Of a DNA stretch of 64,000 bases, positions 9,948 through 19,139 are shown in pieces (position 1 is the first letter of the stretch; every line of letters starts with the position of its first letter). The notes beneath the pieces were generated by a model. The model was not told the origin of the DNA. It did not search any database and worked only from the letters and a program-made list of their open reading frames with translations. The position numbers and the translations under genes are program-made. Source of the stretch: Mycobacterium sp. 852014-52450_SCH5900713 (lineage in GTDB: Bacteria; Actinomycetota; Actinomycetes; Mycobacteriales; Mycobacteriaceae); assembly GCF_001667075.1 (NCBI RefSeq), contig NZ_LZIL01000032.1:1-64000 (forward strand), in the 5' to 3' direction.

Positions 9948-10943
9948 ATGGCGACCTCGAAAGTCGAGCGGTTGGTCAATCTCGTCATCGCCCTGCTGTC
10001 CACCCGCGGCTACATCAGCGCGGAGAAGATCAGGTCCAGCGTGGCCGGGTACGCGGACAGTCCCAGCGCCGAGGCGTTCTCCCGCATGTTCGAGCGCGAC
10101 AAGAACGAGCTGCGCGATCTGGGCATACCGCTGGAGGTCGGCAGGGCGTCGGCCCAGGATCCCACCGAGGGCTACCGCATCAACCGCGACGCCTACTCGC
10201 TGCCGGCAGTCGAGCTGACTTCGGACGAGGCGGCCGCGGTAGCCGTCGCGACGCAATTGTGGGAGTCGCCCGAGCTGATCACCGCCACCCAGGGCGCGTT
10301 GCTCAAGCTGCGTGCTGCCGGGGTGGACGTCGACCCCGACGCGCCGGTGGCCATCGCCTCCCCGGCCGGCGTGCCCGGGCTGCGCGGGTCGGAGGAGGTT
10401 CTCGGAGTCCTGTTGTCGGCCATCGATTCCCGGCAGGCGGTGCAGTTCCCGCACCGGCCGTCGCGGGCCGAGCCGTACAGCATGCGCACCGTGGAACCGT
10501 GGGGCGTCGTGACCCAGAAGGGTCGCTGGTATCTGGTGGGCCACGACCGCGACCGCGACGCCACTCGCACCTTTCGGCTGTCGCGAATCGGCGCCGAGGT
10601 CAGGCCGATCGGCCCACCCGGGGTGGTCGTCGTGCCCGAGGACGTGGACCTGCGCCAGATCGTCGCCCGCACGGTGGCCGAGATCCCGACCGGTGGGCAG
10701 GCGCGGGTGTGGGTCGCCGACGGGCGGGCCACCGCGTTGCGGCGCGCCGGGACGTCGACCGGCACGCGGCAGCTGGGCGGCCGCGACGGCGACGTGGTCG
10801 AAATCGACATCGGATCCAGCGACCGGTTGGCCCGCGACATCGCCGGCTATGGGGCCGACGCCATAGTGCTCGAGCCGCAGTCCCTGCGCGACGACGTGCT
10901 GGCGCGGCTGCGCGCCCACGTGGAGGAGGCGAACCAGCCATGA
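9948..10943 (+). CDS. pafB: PafB, WYL-domain transcription factor subunit
   Basis: PafB pairs with PafC to form the PafBC activator of the LexA-independent DNA damage response in mycobacteria. The 331-residue protein has an N-terminal winged helix-turn-helix (ERLVNLVIALLSTRGYISAE, then a motif with FERDKNELRDLGIPLE), a WYL domain in the middle (around residues 145-215; EPWGVVTQKGRWYLVGHDRD) and the C-terminal WCX domain. I chose ATG 9948 because it gives the conserved MATSKVERL start; the frame is open upstream. It overlaps pafC by four bases (ATGA), so the two are coupled. Confidence 0.95.
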   Translation: MATSKVERLVNLVIALLSTRGYISAEKIRSSVAGYADSPSAEAFSRMFERDKNELRDLGIPLEVGRASAQDPTEGYRINRDAYSLPAVELTSDEAAAVAVATQLWESPELITATQGALLKLRAAGVDVDPDAPVAIASPAGVPGLRGSEEVLGVLLSAIDSRQAVQFPHRPSRAEPYSMRTVEPWGVVTQKGRWYLVGHDRDRDATRTFRLSRIGAEVRPIGPPGVVVVPEDVDLRQIVARTVAEIPTGGQARVWVADGRATALRRAGTSTGTRQLGGRDGDVVEIDIGSSDRLARDIAGYGADAIVLEPQSLRDDVLARLRAHVEEANQP

Positions 10944-11911
10944 CCCCCATATCCACGCGATTGATCCGGCTGCTCAACATGGTGCCGTATTTCCAGGCCA
11001 ACCCGCGGGTCACTCGGGCCAAGGCGGCCGCCGACCTCGGGGTATCCGCCAAGCAACTGGAAGAGGACCTCAACCAGCTGTGGATGTGCGGCCTGCCCGG
11101 TTACTACCCGGGTGACCTGATCGACTTCCAATTCTCCGGCGACACCATCGAGGTGACGTTCTCCGCGGGCATCGACCGGCCGCTCAAGCTCACCTCACCG
11201 GAGGCCACCGGTCTGTTGGTGGCGTTGCGGGCACTCGCCGATATCCCGGGCGTCGTCGACCCGGAGGCGGCACGCAGCGCGATCGCCAAGATCGAGGCCG
11301 CGGCCGGCGCCATCGGGCACGACGCCACCGGCTCGGTGGCAGCGGTCGACGAGCCCGCGCCCGCGGAAAGCCGCGCGGCGGCCGCGGTCCGCACGGCCGT
11401 CCAGCACAAACGCGCGCTGGCCATCGACTATTACTCCGCGTCGCATGACACCCTTACCAGCCGGATCGTCGACCCCGTCCGGGTACTGCTGATCGGTGGC
11501 CACAGCTACCTGGAGGCCTGGTCGCGGGAATCGGACGGTGTGCGGCTGTTCCGCTTCGACCGGATCGTCGATGCCACCGAGTTGGACGAGCCGGCGGCCC
11601 CGCCCGAACTGGCGCTGCAGGCCCCGCCGGACACGTCGTTGTTCGACGGAGATCCGTCACTGCCGTCGGCCAAACTGCGGGTCGCGCCCTCGGCGTCGTG
11701 GATGTTCGAGTACTACCCGATGCGTGAGGTGCGGGAGTTGCCGGACGGATCCTGCGACGCGGTGATGACCTACGCCTCCGAGGACTGGATGACGCGCCTC
11801 GTGCTGGGCTTTGGGTCGGACGTGCGGGTGCTTGAACCGGAATCACTCGCGAGACGTGTCCGGGATGCGGCGGCCGCGGCGTGCGAGTCCTATCAGGCGC
11901 TTACCCACTGA
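10940..11911 (+). CDS. pafC: PafC, WYL-domain transcription factor subunit
   Basis: Partner of PafB in the PafBC heterodimer. The 323-residue product starts MTPISTRLIRLLNMVPYFQA with a helix-turn-helix (TRAKAAADLGVSAKQLEEDL). It continues with a WYL domain near residues 150-215 (ALAIDYYSASHDTLTSRIVD and HSYLEAWSRESDGVRLFRFD) and a WCX domain ending EPESLARRVRDAAAAACESY. It is translationally coupled to pafB and lies 72 bases before tatA. It is slightly longer than the M. tuberculosis protein because of an Ala-rich insert near residues 125-150. Confidence 0.95.
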   Translation: MTPISTRLIRLLNMVPYFQANPRVTRAKAAADLGVSAKQLEEDLNQLWMCGLPGYYPGDLIDFQFSGDTIEVTFSAGIDRPLKLTSPEATGLLVALRALADIPGVVDPEAARSAIAKIEAAAGAIGHDATGSVAAVDEPAPAESRAAAAVRTAVQHKRALAIDYYSASHDTLTSRIVDPVRVLLIGGHSYLEAWSRESDGVRLFRFDRIVDATELDEPAAPPELALQAPPDTSLFDGDPSLPSAKLRVAPSASWMFEYYPMREVRELPDGSCDAVMTYASEDWMTRLVLGFGSDVRVLEPESLARRVRDAAAAACESYQALTH

Positions 11912-11983
11912 GGTCACGGCGCGGGCGCCCCGGGGGACCGTCGCACTGCGGTAGCATCGGGTAGACGTCTGGAGGTAATCAAA

Positions 11984-12277
11984 GTGGGCAGTCTTAGTCC
12001 GTGGCACTGGGCGATCCTCGCCGTGGTGGTGATCCTGCTTTTTGGTGCCAAGAAGCTCCCCGATGCAGCACGTTCGTTGGGCAAGTCGATGCGCATCTTC
12101 AAGTCTGAGCTGCGCGAAATGCAGAGCGAGAACAAAGCGGAGTCGTCGGCCCTGGAGACGAACAGCGCGACCAACAGTGCCCCCTCCGCCGCGAACCCCA
12201 CTCCCGTGCAGTCGCAGCGGGTCGACGCCCCGGCGGCGGCTCCCGAGCAGGGGCACTCCGAAGCTCGCCCGGCGTAG
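11984..12277 (+). CDS. tatA: TatA, twin-arginine translocase pore subunit
   Basis: TatA multimerises with TatC to move folded proteins across the cytoplasmic membrane. The 97-residue product starts at GTG, has one transmembrane helix ([20 protein letters not shown]), the FGAKKLPD hinge and an amphipathic helix ([20 protein letters not shown]). A low-complexity Ala/Pro/Ser tail follows. It lies 45 bases upstream of tatC, as in M. tuberculosis. TatB is not in the window. Confidence 0.95.
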   Translation: MGSLSPWHWAILAVVVILLFGAKKLPDAARSLGKSMRIFKSELREMQSENKAESSALETNSATNSAPSAANPTPVQSQRVDAPAAAPEQGHSEARPA

Positions 12278-12322
12278 CCGGCCATCGTCGTCGCGGTGCC
12301 CGAACGCCACTGAACGAGCGTC

Positions 12323-13288
12323 GTGAAAGTTTTCAAGGTTTCAGCGCGCACTGCCGGCGTGCTGAGGCGCCTCAATCCGCGTAACAGGCGCAGCCGCACC
12401 AATCCCGACGCGACGATGTCGCTCGTCGACCACCTGACGGAGCTGCGCACGCGTCTGCTGCTCTCGCTGGCCGCCATCCTGGTCACCACGATCTTCGGGT
12501 TCGTCTGGTACTCGCATTCGATCTTCGGGCTGGAAAGCCTCGGCGAGTGGCTGCGCCATCCGTACTGCTCGCTGCCTCAATCCGCACGCGCGAGCATCAG
12601 TGCCGACGGTCAATGCCGGCTGCTGGCCACGGCCCCGTTCGACCAGTTCATGTTGCGGCTCAAGGTCGGGCTGACCGCCGGGGTCGTGCTGGCCTGCCCT
12701 GTGTGGTTCTACGAGCTGTGGGCGTTCATCACGCCGGGGCTCTACCAGAAGGAGCGGCGCTTCGCGGTCGGGTTCGTCGTCCCCGCGGCCGTGCTGTTCG
12801 TCGCTGGCGCGGTGCTGGCGTACTTCGTGCTGTCCAAGGCGCTGGGCTTCTTGCTGACCGTCGGCAGCGACGTGCAGGTGACCGCGCTGTCCGGGGACCG
12901 GTATTTCGGATTCCTGATCAACCTGTTGGTCGTGTTTGGGGTCAGCTTCGAATTTCCGCTGCTGATCGTCATGCTCAACATGACGGGCATGCTGCCCTAC
13001 GAGCGGCTCAAGTCGTGGCGGCGCGGCCTGATTTTCGCGATGTTCGTGTTCGCGGCCGTCTTCACCCCCGGGTCCGACCCGTTCTCGATGACCGCCCTCG
13101 GCGTGGCGCTGTCGGTGCTCCTCGAGTTCGCCATCCAGATCGCCCGCCTGCACGACAGGCGGAAGGCCAAGCGCGAAGCCCAGGCGGTGATCCCGGACGA
13201 CGAGGCATCGGTCATCGAGCCGCCCGCACCGGTACAGGACCCGGTCTGGGAGCCGTCGTTCACCGGCCAGCATGACGATGTCACCTAA
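12323..13288 (+). CDS. tatC: TatC, twin-arginine signal receptor
   Basis: TatC recognises the twin-arginine signal peptide. The 321-residue protein has six predicted membrane helices (for example [60 protein letters not shown]). Family motifs [14 protein letters not shown] and [12 protein letters not shown] are present. The GTG start at 12323 gives an N-terminus about a dozen residues longer than in M. tuberculosis; an internal start cannot be excluded. The 3' end overlaps the start of helY. Confidence 0.95.
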   Translation: MKVFKVSARTAGVLRRLNPRNRRSRTNPDATMSLVDHLTELRTRLLLSLAAILVTTIFGFVWYSHSIFGLESLGEWLRHPYCSLPQSARASISADGQCRLLATAPFDQFMLRLKVGLTAGVVLACPVWFYELWAFITPGLYQKERRFAVGFVVPAAVLFVAGAVLAYFVLSKALGFLLTVGSDVQVTALSGDRYFGFLINLLVVFGVSFEFPLLIVMLNMTGMLPYERLKSWRRGLIFAMFVFAAVFTPGSDPFSMTALGVALSVLLEFAIQIARLHDRRKAKREAQAVIPDDEASVIEPPAPVQDPVWEPSFTGQHDDVT

Positions 13289-16079
13289 CCCGTCGGTGCC
13301 ACAGGACGTGACGGAGCTCGTCGAGCTGACCCGATTCACCGCGGAACTGCCCTTTGCGCTTGACGGCTTTCAGCAGCGGGCGTGCGCCGCGCTCGAGCGC
13401 GGTCACGGCGTGCTGGTCTGCGCGCCGACGGGGGCGGGCAAGACGGTGGTGGGCGAATTCGCCGTGCACCTGGCGCTGGCCGCGGGCGGCAAGTGCTTCT
13501 ACACCACGCCACTCAAGGCGCTGAGCAATCAGAAGCACACCGACCTGACCGCGCGCTACGGGCGCGACCGGATCGGCCTGCTGACCGGTGACATGTCGGT
13601 GAACGCCGACGCTCCCGTGGTGGTGATGACCACTGAGGTGCTGCGCAACATGCTCTACGCCGATTCGCCTGCGCTGCAAGGGCTTTCCTACGTGGTGATG
13701 GATGAGGTGCATTTCCTGGCCGACCGGATGCGCGGCCCGGTATGGGAGGAAGTGATCCTGCACCTGCCCGACGAGGTGCGAGTGGTCAGCCTGTCGGCGA
13801 CGGTGAGCAACGCCGAGGAATTCGGCGGCTGGATCCAGACGGTGCGGGGCGATACGACCGTAGTGGTCGACGAGCATCGGCCGGTGCCGCTGTGGCAACA
13901 CGTCTTGGTGGGCAAGCGCCTCTTCGACCTGTTCGACTACCGCGGCTCCGAAGCCGGCGGACAGCCGATCGCCGGCCACGAGTCGCGCGTGAGCCCGGAC
14001 CTGGTGCGCCACATCGCGCATCGCCGGGAGGCGGACCGGATGTCGGACTGGCAGCCGCGCAGGTCGCGGGGCGGGCGCGGTGCGCCTGGCCGGCCGCGGT
14101 TCTATCGTCCGCCCGGCCGGGCGGACGTGATCGCGACGCTGGACTCCGAGGGGCTGCTGCCGGCGATCACGTTCGTGTTCTCCCGCGCCGGCTGCGACGC
14201 CGCCGTCCAGCAGTGCCTGCGCTCGCCGCTGCGGCTGACCACCGAGGAGGAGCGCGCGCAGATCGCCGAGGTGATCGAGCACCGGTGCGGTGATCTTGCC
14301 GACGCCGACCTGGCGGTGCTCGGCTACTACGAGTGGCGCGAGGGGCTGTTGCGCGGTCTGGCGGCCCACCACGCCGGGATGTTGCCTGTTTTCCGGCACA
14401 CCGTCGAGGAGCTGTTCACCGCCGGGCTGGTCAAGGCGGTCTTCGCTACCGAGACCTTGGCGCTCGGCATCAACATGCCCGCCCGCACGGTGGTGCTCGA
14501 ACGTCTGGTGAAGTTCAACGGCGAGCAGCACATGCCGCTGACGCCGGGGGAGTACACGCAGCTGACCGGGCGCGCCGGGCGGCGCGGCATCGACGTCGAG
14601 GGCCACGCGGTGGTGCTGTGGAATCCCACCGACGAGAACACCGAGCCGGCCGCCGTGGCGGGCCTGGCGTCCACCCGCACCTTCCCGCTGCGCAGCTCGT
14701 TCGCCCCGTCGTACAACATGACGATCAACCTCGTGCAACAGATGGGTCCCGAGCAGGCCCATCGGCTGCTGGAGCAGTCGTTCGCCCAGTATCAGGCCGA
14801 CCGCTCGGTGGTCGGCCTGGTCCGCGGCATCGAGCGCGGCACGGCGATGCTCGGCGAGATCGCCGCCGAGCTCGGCGGGCCGAAGGCGCCGATCCTGGAC
14901 TATGCCCGGATGCGTGCGCGCATCACCGAGATGGAGCGCGCGCAGTCCCGCGCGTCGCGGCTGCAGCGGCGGCAGGCGGCCAGTGACGCGCTGGCCGCGC
15001 TGCGGCGCGGGGACATCATCAACATCACCCACGGCCGGCGCGGCGGGCTGGCGGTGGTATTGGAATCCGCCCGCGACGGCGACGATCCGCGCCCGCTGGT
15101 GCTCACCGAAAACCGCTGGGCCGGCCGGATTTCGACGGCCGACTACTCGGGAGCGGCGGCCCCGGTCGGTTCGATGCCGTTGCCCAAGAGGGTCGAGCAC
15201 CGGCAACCGCGGGTCCGTCGTGACCTGGCGTCCGCGCTGCGGTCGGCGGCCGCCGGGTTGGCCGTTCCGGCGAGGCGGCGCAGCGGTCGCGGCGACGACG
15301 ACGGCTTCCACGACCCCGAGCTGGCGTCGTTGCGCGAGGAGCTTCGTCGGCACCCGTCGCACAACGAACCCGGCGTGGAGGCCCAGGTCCGGCAGGCCGA
15401 GCGCTACCTGCGCATCGAACGCGACAACGCCCAATTGGAGAAAAAGGTTGCCGCCGCGACCAATTCGCTGGCGCGGACGTTCGACCGGATCGTCGGCCTG
15501 CTCACCGAGCGTGGCTTCATTCGAGGCCCGGAAACCGATCCCCACGTCACCGACGACGGCCGGCTGCTGGCTCGCATCTACAGCGAGAGCGACCTCCTGG
15601 TCGCCGAATGCCTGCGCACCGGCGCGTGGGCCGATCTGAAGCCCGCCGAGCTGGCCGCGGTGGTCTCGGCGGTGCTGTACGAGAGCAGGGGCTCTGAGGG
15701 CCCGCGGGCGGCCTTCGCCGCCGAGGCGCCCACCCAGCACGTGCGGCAGGCGCTGCAGCAAACGTCGCGGTTGTCGTATGCGTTGCGCACCGACGAGCAG
15801 ACACACCGGATCGCACCCAGTCGGGAGCCCGACGACGGTTTCGTCAACGTCATGTATCGCTGGGCCAAGACCGGCGACCTGGCCGCCGCGCTGGCGGCCG
15901 TCGACCCGGCCGGCACCGGCTCGCCGCTGCTGGCGGGGGATTTCGTGCGCTGGTGCCGGCAGGTGCTCGATCTGTTGGACCAGATTCGCAACGCCGCCCC
16001 GGACCCCGAGCTGCGCGCCACCGCCAAGCGCGCCATCAACGACGTTCGGCGCGGCGTCGTCGCTGTTGACGCCGGGTAG
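13272..16079 (+). CDS. helY: HelY, Ski2/Mtr4-like DEVH RNA helicase
   Basis: A superfamily 2 helicase of the Ski2-like group found throughout actinobacteria. The 935-residue product has Walker A (APTGAGKT, residues 51-58), the [15 protein letters not shown] block, DEVH at 144-147, motif [16 protein letters not shown], and motif VI in [18 protein letters not shown]-terminal DSHCT-type helical region follows residue 680. The start overlaps tatC by 17 bases. ATG 13272, ATG 13278 and GTG 13308 are all possible; the last matches the M. tuberculosis N-terminus ([15 protein letters not shown]). A substrate RNA is not evident from sequence. Confidence 0.94.
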   Translation: MTMSPNPSVPQDVTELVELTRFTAELPFALDGFQQRACAALERGHGVLVCAPTGAGKTVVGEFAVHLALAAGGKCFYTTPLKALSNQKHTDLTARYGRDRIGLLTGDMSVNADAPVVVMTTEVLRNMLYADSPALQGLSYVVMDEVHFLADRMRGPVWEEVILHLPDEVRVVSLSATVSNAEEFGGWIQTVRGDTTVVVDEHRPVPLWQHVLVGKRLFDLFDYRGSEAGGQPIAGHESRVSPDLVRHIAHRREADRMSDWQPRRSRGGRGAPGRPRFYRPPGRADVIATLDSEGLLPAITFVFSRAGCDAAVQQCLRSPLRLTTEEERAQIAEVIEHRCGDLADADLAVLGYYEWREGLLRGLAAHHAGMLPVFRHTVEELFTAGLVKAVFATETLALGINMPARTVVLERLVKFNGEQHMPLTPGEYTQLTGRAGRRGIDVEGHAVVLWNPTDENTEPAAVAGLASTRTFPLRSSFAPSYNMTINLVQQMGPEQAHRLLEQSFAQYQADRSVVGLVRGIERGTAMLGEIAAELGGPKAPILDYARMRARITEMERAQSRASRLQRRQAASDALAALRRGDIINITHGRRGGLAVVLESARDGDDPRPLVLTENRWAGRISTADYSGAAAPVGSMPLPKRVEHRQPRVRRDLASALRSAAAGLAVPARRRSGRGDDDGFHDPELASLREELRRHPSHNEPGVEAQVRQAERYLRIERDNAQLEKKVAAATNSLARTFDRIVGLLTERGFIRGPETDPHVTDDGRLLARIYSESDLLVAECLRTGAWADLKPAELAAVVSAVLYESRGSEGPRAAFAAEAPTQHVRQALQQTSRLSYALRTDEQTHRIAPSREPDDGFVNVMYRWAKTGDLAAALAAVDPAGTGSPLLAGDFVRWCRQVLDLLDQIRNAAPDPELRATAKRAINDVRRGVVAVDAG

Positions 16080-16158
16080 GCTGAGCCGAAGCTACCGTAG
16101 ATGCGGAAATCACAACGCCGATGATTCGTGCCGAGACACAAGGGGCTGAGGAGAGACG

Positions 16159-16914
16159 ATGAGCGGACCGCAGGGACCGGAACAGCAGTGGCAACCGCCC
16201 GGCCAGGGCGATCACTCCTCCGAGCCGACCCAGGTCGGCTCGCCCTGGCAGCAGCAGCCGGGCCAGGAGGCGACCTGGCAGGCCCCGGCTTACACGCCGC
16301 CCGCCGATTACCCGCAGTACCAACAGCCGGCCGAGCAGGCCTACCCTCAGCAATACCCGCAGCAGCCCGGATATCAGCAGCCCGGGCAATACGGGCAGCC
16401 CGGTCAATATGCGCAGCCCGGCCAGTACGGGCAGCCGGGGCAATACGGCCAGCCGGGTCAGTACCAGCAGCCGGGGCAATACGGTCAGCCGGGACAGTAC
16501 GGTCAGCCCGGACAATACGGTCAGCCGGGCCAGTACCCGCAGCAGTACCCGCCGTACGAGCAGCAGCCGGCCAAGAAGCGGTCGGTCGGCGTAATCGCCG
16601 GCGTGGGCGGGGTGATCGCGTTCCTGCTCATTGCGGTCGTACTGATACTCGGCTTCTGGCAGCCCGGGTTCTTCGTCACCACCAAGCTGGACGTCAACAA
16701 GGCGCAGACCGGTGTGCAGCAAGTCCTGTCCGACGAGACCAACGGCTATGGGGCCAAGAACGTCCAGAACGTCAAGTGCAACCACGGCCAGAACCCCACC
16801 GTCAAGAAGGGTGCCACCTTCGACTGCGACGTCAGCATTGACGGCGCCCCCAAGCACGTGACGGTGACCTTCCAGGACAACAAGGGCACCTACGAGGTCG
16901 GCCGCCCGCAATAG
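16159..16914 (+). CDS. Single-pass membrane protein, Gln/Pro repeat plus DUF4333 domain (Rv2091c-like)
   Basis: A 251-residue protein in three parts. Residues 1-140 are a disordered Gln/Pro/Gly/Tyr region with nine tandem six-residue units (PGQYGQ and variants). Residues about 145-172 form one transmembrane helix ([20 protein letters not shown]). The outer domain (about 175-251) has two Cys ([10 protein letters not shown] and [12 protein letters not shown]) that could pair, typical of DUF4333. The Shine-Dalgarno GAGGAGAG precedes the ATG. It follows helY and corresponds to Rv2091c. The function is unknown; the cytoplasmic repeat looks like a low-complexity scaffold or condensate region. Confidence 0.88.
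   Translation: MSGPQGPEQQWQPPGQGDHSSEPTQVGSPWQQQPGQEATWQAPAYTPPADYPQYQQPAEQAYPQQYPQQPGYQQPGQYGQPGQYAQPGQYGQPGQYGQPGQYQQPGQYGQPGQYGQPGQYGQPGQYPQQYPPYEQQPAKKRSVGVIAGVGGVIAFLLIAVVLILGFWQPGFFVTTKLDVNKAQTGVQQVLSDETNGYGAKNVQNVKCNHGQNPTVKKGATFDCDVSIDGAPKHVTVTFQDNKGTYEVGRPQ
16381..16542 (+). repeat. Nine tandem 18-bp coding repeats (PGQYGQ units)
   Basis: Nine in-frame units of 18 bases encode PGQYGQ six times and [12 protein letters not shown] and PGQYPQ once each. Third-base variation between units shows they are not a very recent expansion, but copy number can be expected to vary between strains and to be miscounted in short-read assemblies. Confidence 0.92.
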
Positions 16915-16918
16915 CCGG

Positions 16919-17929
16919 CTACGTCGGCAGCGCGTCGAGCGCTTTCTGCAACCGGGCTATCGAGGACCCGACGCCCAGTTTGGTCGCCAGCTTCGCCGTG
17001 CGTTGCGGGTCGTCGGCCACCAGTGGTAGCGCGTCGGTCGGCGTCGACAAGCTGACGGGCGCGTCGGTGGCCACCCGCACCACCTGCCCCGCGGCCTCGA
17101 TGTAGTCGGTCGCGCCCAGCAGTTTCGAGCGCAAACCCTTGGCCATCTTCGATTTCGGATCGTAGGCGGCCGCCAGGATTTGTTCCAGCGATCCGTGCTG
17201 AGCCAGCAGGGTCGCCGCCGTCTTCTCGCCGACGCCCGGGACGCCCGGCAGGCCGTCGGACGGATCGCCGCGCATCAGCGCGAATTCGGCGTAGGCCGGC
17301 CCCGCCCGATCCTCCGGCACACCGTAGTGTTCGGCGACCTCAGGCGGCCCGAACAGGGTGGCTTTGGTCAGCCCGCGGCCCAGGTAGAGCACCCGGACCG
17401 GAACGGGATCGTCCGACACCACCTGCAACAGGTCGCGGTCGCCACTGACCACCACCACCGGGTCACGGCGTTCTCGGGCGGCGAGCGTGCCGAGCACATC
17501 GTCGGCCTCGAATCCTTCGGCGCCCGCGGTCGGGATCCCGAAGGCGTCCAACAGGTCCATGATCATGTCGATCTGCGGTGTCAGGTCGTCGGGGACCTCC
17601 TCGACGTCCGGCTCACCTGCGGGCTCTGGCTGCGCGACACGATGCGCCTTGTAGGAGGGGACGAGGTCCACCCGGAACTGCGGTCGCCAATCCAGGTCCA
17701 GGCACACCACCAGCCGACTGGGGCGTTGTTGGTTGATCACCACGGCCATCGAGTCGATGAATCCGCGCACGGCGTTGACGGGCCGGCCATCTGGGGCGGT
17801 GATCGAGGACGGCACCCCGAAATACGACCGGAACCACATGCTGGCCCCGTCGAGTAGCAGTAGCGGCGATCGCAAGCGCGGCGAAGCCGGGCGTAGCGGG
17901 TCGCCGCTCGTAGCTGAGGCCGCAGGCAT
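16919..17929 (-). CDS. Stand-alone 5'-3' exonuclease / flap endonuclease (Rv2090-like)
   Basis: A 336-residue protein of the PIN/FEN fold related to the N-terminal domain of DNA polymerase I. It has the metal-binding acidic motifs [41 protein letters not shown] and [12 protein letters not shown], followed by the helix-hairpin-helix [20 protein letters not shown]. There is no polymerase domain. It is convergent with the Rv2091c-like gene, with only 4 bases between stop codons, and divergent from pepE. The N-terminal 20 residues before SPLLLLDGA are low complexity and the start could be internal. It probably acts in RNA-primer removal or repair. Confidence 0.9.
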   Translation of the reverse strand: MPAASATSGDPLRPASPRLRSPLLLLDGASMWFRSYFGVPSSITAPDGRPVNAVRGFIDSMAVVINQQRPSRLVVCLDLDWRPQFRVDLVPSYKAHRVAQPEPAGEPDVEEVPDDLTPQIDMIMDLLDAFGIPTAGAEGFEADDVLGTLAARERRDPVVVVSGDRDLLQVVSDDPVPVRVLYLGRGLTKATLFGPPEVAEHYGVPEDRAGPAYAEFALMRGDPSDGLPGVPGVGEKTAATLLAQHGSLEQILAAAYDPKSKMAKGLRSKLLGATDYIEAAGQVVRVATDAPVSLSTPTDALPLVADDPQRTAKLATKLGVGSSIARLQKALDALPT

Positions 17930-17976
17930 GCTGGCTATCCTGCCAGCGCCGACGCCAACCGGTTAGCCTGGCTGCC

Positions 17977-19104
17977 ATGGAATCTCATCGGTTCGGCGCC
18001 GGGGTGTATGCCCGCCGGCTGGCGGCGGCGGCCGCGGCGACCGCAGACGCGGGGTTGTCCGGGCTGGTAATCACGCCTGGGTACGACCTGCGTTACCTCG
18101 TCGGTTCGCGCGCCCAGACCCACGAGCGTTTCACGGCACTGGTTCTGCCGGCGTCCGGTGACCCGACGGTGGTCGTCCCGCGGCTCGAGCTGGCCTCGCT
18201 CAAGGGGTCGGCCATCGCGGAACTGGGGCTGGCGGTGCGGGATTGGGTGGACGGGGACGACCCTTACCAACTGGTCGGAGCGGCGTTCGGCGGCGGTCCC
18301 GCGGCCGCAGCCGTCACCGATTCCATGCCGGCCCTGCACCTGCTGCCGCTGGCCGGCGTGCTCGGAGTGCTGCCCGTCCTGGCCACCGACGTGATGCGCA
18401 CGCTGCGGATGGTCAAGGAGGAAGGCGAAATAGACGCGCTGCGCAAAGCAGGCGCGGCCATCGATCGCGTGCATGCCCGGGTGCCGGAGTTTCTGGTCCC
18501 CGGCCGCACCGAGACCGACGTGGCCGCCGACATCGCGGAAGCGATTGTCGCCGAAGGGCATTCAGAGGTATCTTTCATCATCGTTGGCTCCGGACCGCAC
18601 AGCGCCGACCCGCACCACGGCTACTCGGATCGCGAACTGCAAGTCGGTGACATCGTCGTCGTCGACATCGGCGGGGCGTACGAGCCCGGGTATCACTCCG
18701 ACTCGACCCGCACCTACAGCATCGGCGAGCCGAAACCCGAGGTGGCGCAGCGCTATTCGGTGCTACAGCGCGCCCAACGCGCGGCCGTCGACGCGGTGCG
18801 TCCGGGCGTGACGGCCGAGCAGGTCGACGCGGCCGCACGCGACGTGCTGGCCGACGCCGGGCTTGCGGAGGCTTTTGTGCACCGCACCGGCCACGGCATC
18901 GGGCTGTCCGTTCACGAGGAGCCTTACATCGTCGCGGGTAATGACCTGCCGCTGGCCGCGGGCATGGCCTTCTCTATCGAGCCCGGCATTTACTTCCCGG
19001 GCCTATGGGGTGCCCGCATCGAGGACATCGTCGTCGTGACCGACGACGGCGGCCTGGCCGTCAACAACCGGCCGCACGACTTGATCGTGGTGCCGGCGGC
19101 TTAG
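17977..19104 (+). CDS. pepE: PepE, M24-family Xaa-Pro dipeptidase
   Basis: A cytoplasmic metallopeptidase of the creatinase/prolidase fold, 375 residues. The N-terminal domain (to about residue 155) lacks metal ligands. The catalytic domain carries the five dinuclear-metal ligands: Asp in VVDIGGAYEPGYHSDSTRTY (two Asp), His in TGHGIGLSVHEEPYI, Glu in SIEPGIYFPG and Glu in ARIEDIVVV. The position matches Rv2089c. It starts 47 bases from the divergent exonuclease. After it, synteny with M. tuberculosis breaks. Confidence 0.92.
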   Translation: MESHRFGAGVYARRLAAAAAATADAGLSGLVITPGYDLRYLVGSRAQTHERFTALVLPASGDPTVVVPRLELASLKGSAIAELGLAVRDWVDGDDPYQLVGAAFGGGPAAAAVTDSMPALHLLPLAGVLGVLPVLATDVMRTLRMVKEEGEIDALRKAGAAIDRVHARVPEFLVPGRTETDVAADIAEAIVAEGHSEVSFIIVGSGPHSADPHHGYSDRELQVGDIVVVDIGGAYEPGYHSDSTRTYSIGEPKPEVAQRYSVLQRAQRAAVDAVRPGVTAEQVDAAARDVLADAGLAEAFVHRTGHGIGLSVHEEPYIVAGNDLPLAAGMAFSIEPGIYFPGLWGARIEDIVVVTDDGGLAVNNRPHDLIVVPAA

Positions 19105-19139
19105 CATCCGGGCCTCTGCGGCGCGTACGTTTGGGCTTG

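Noticed and set aside
13281..15806. 841-codon minus-strand open frame opposite helY
   Set aside because: Antisense shadow of a GC-rich gene with no domain-like sequence; helY motifs are all on the plus strand.
16381..16542. CRISPR-like array
   Set aside because: The 18-base repeats are contiguous, in frame and coding, with no spacers. No CRISPR array, tRNA or rRNA gene was seen in the window.
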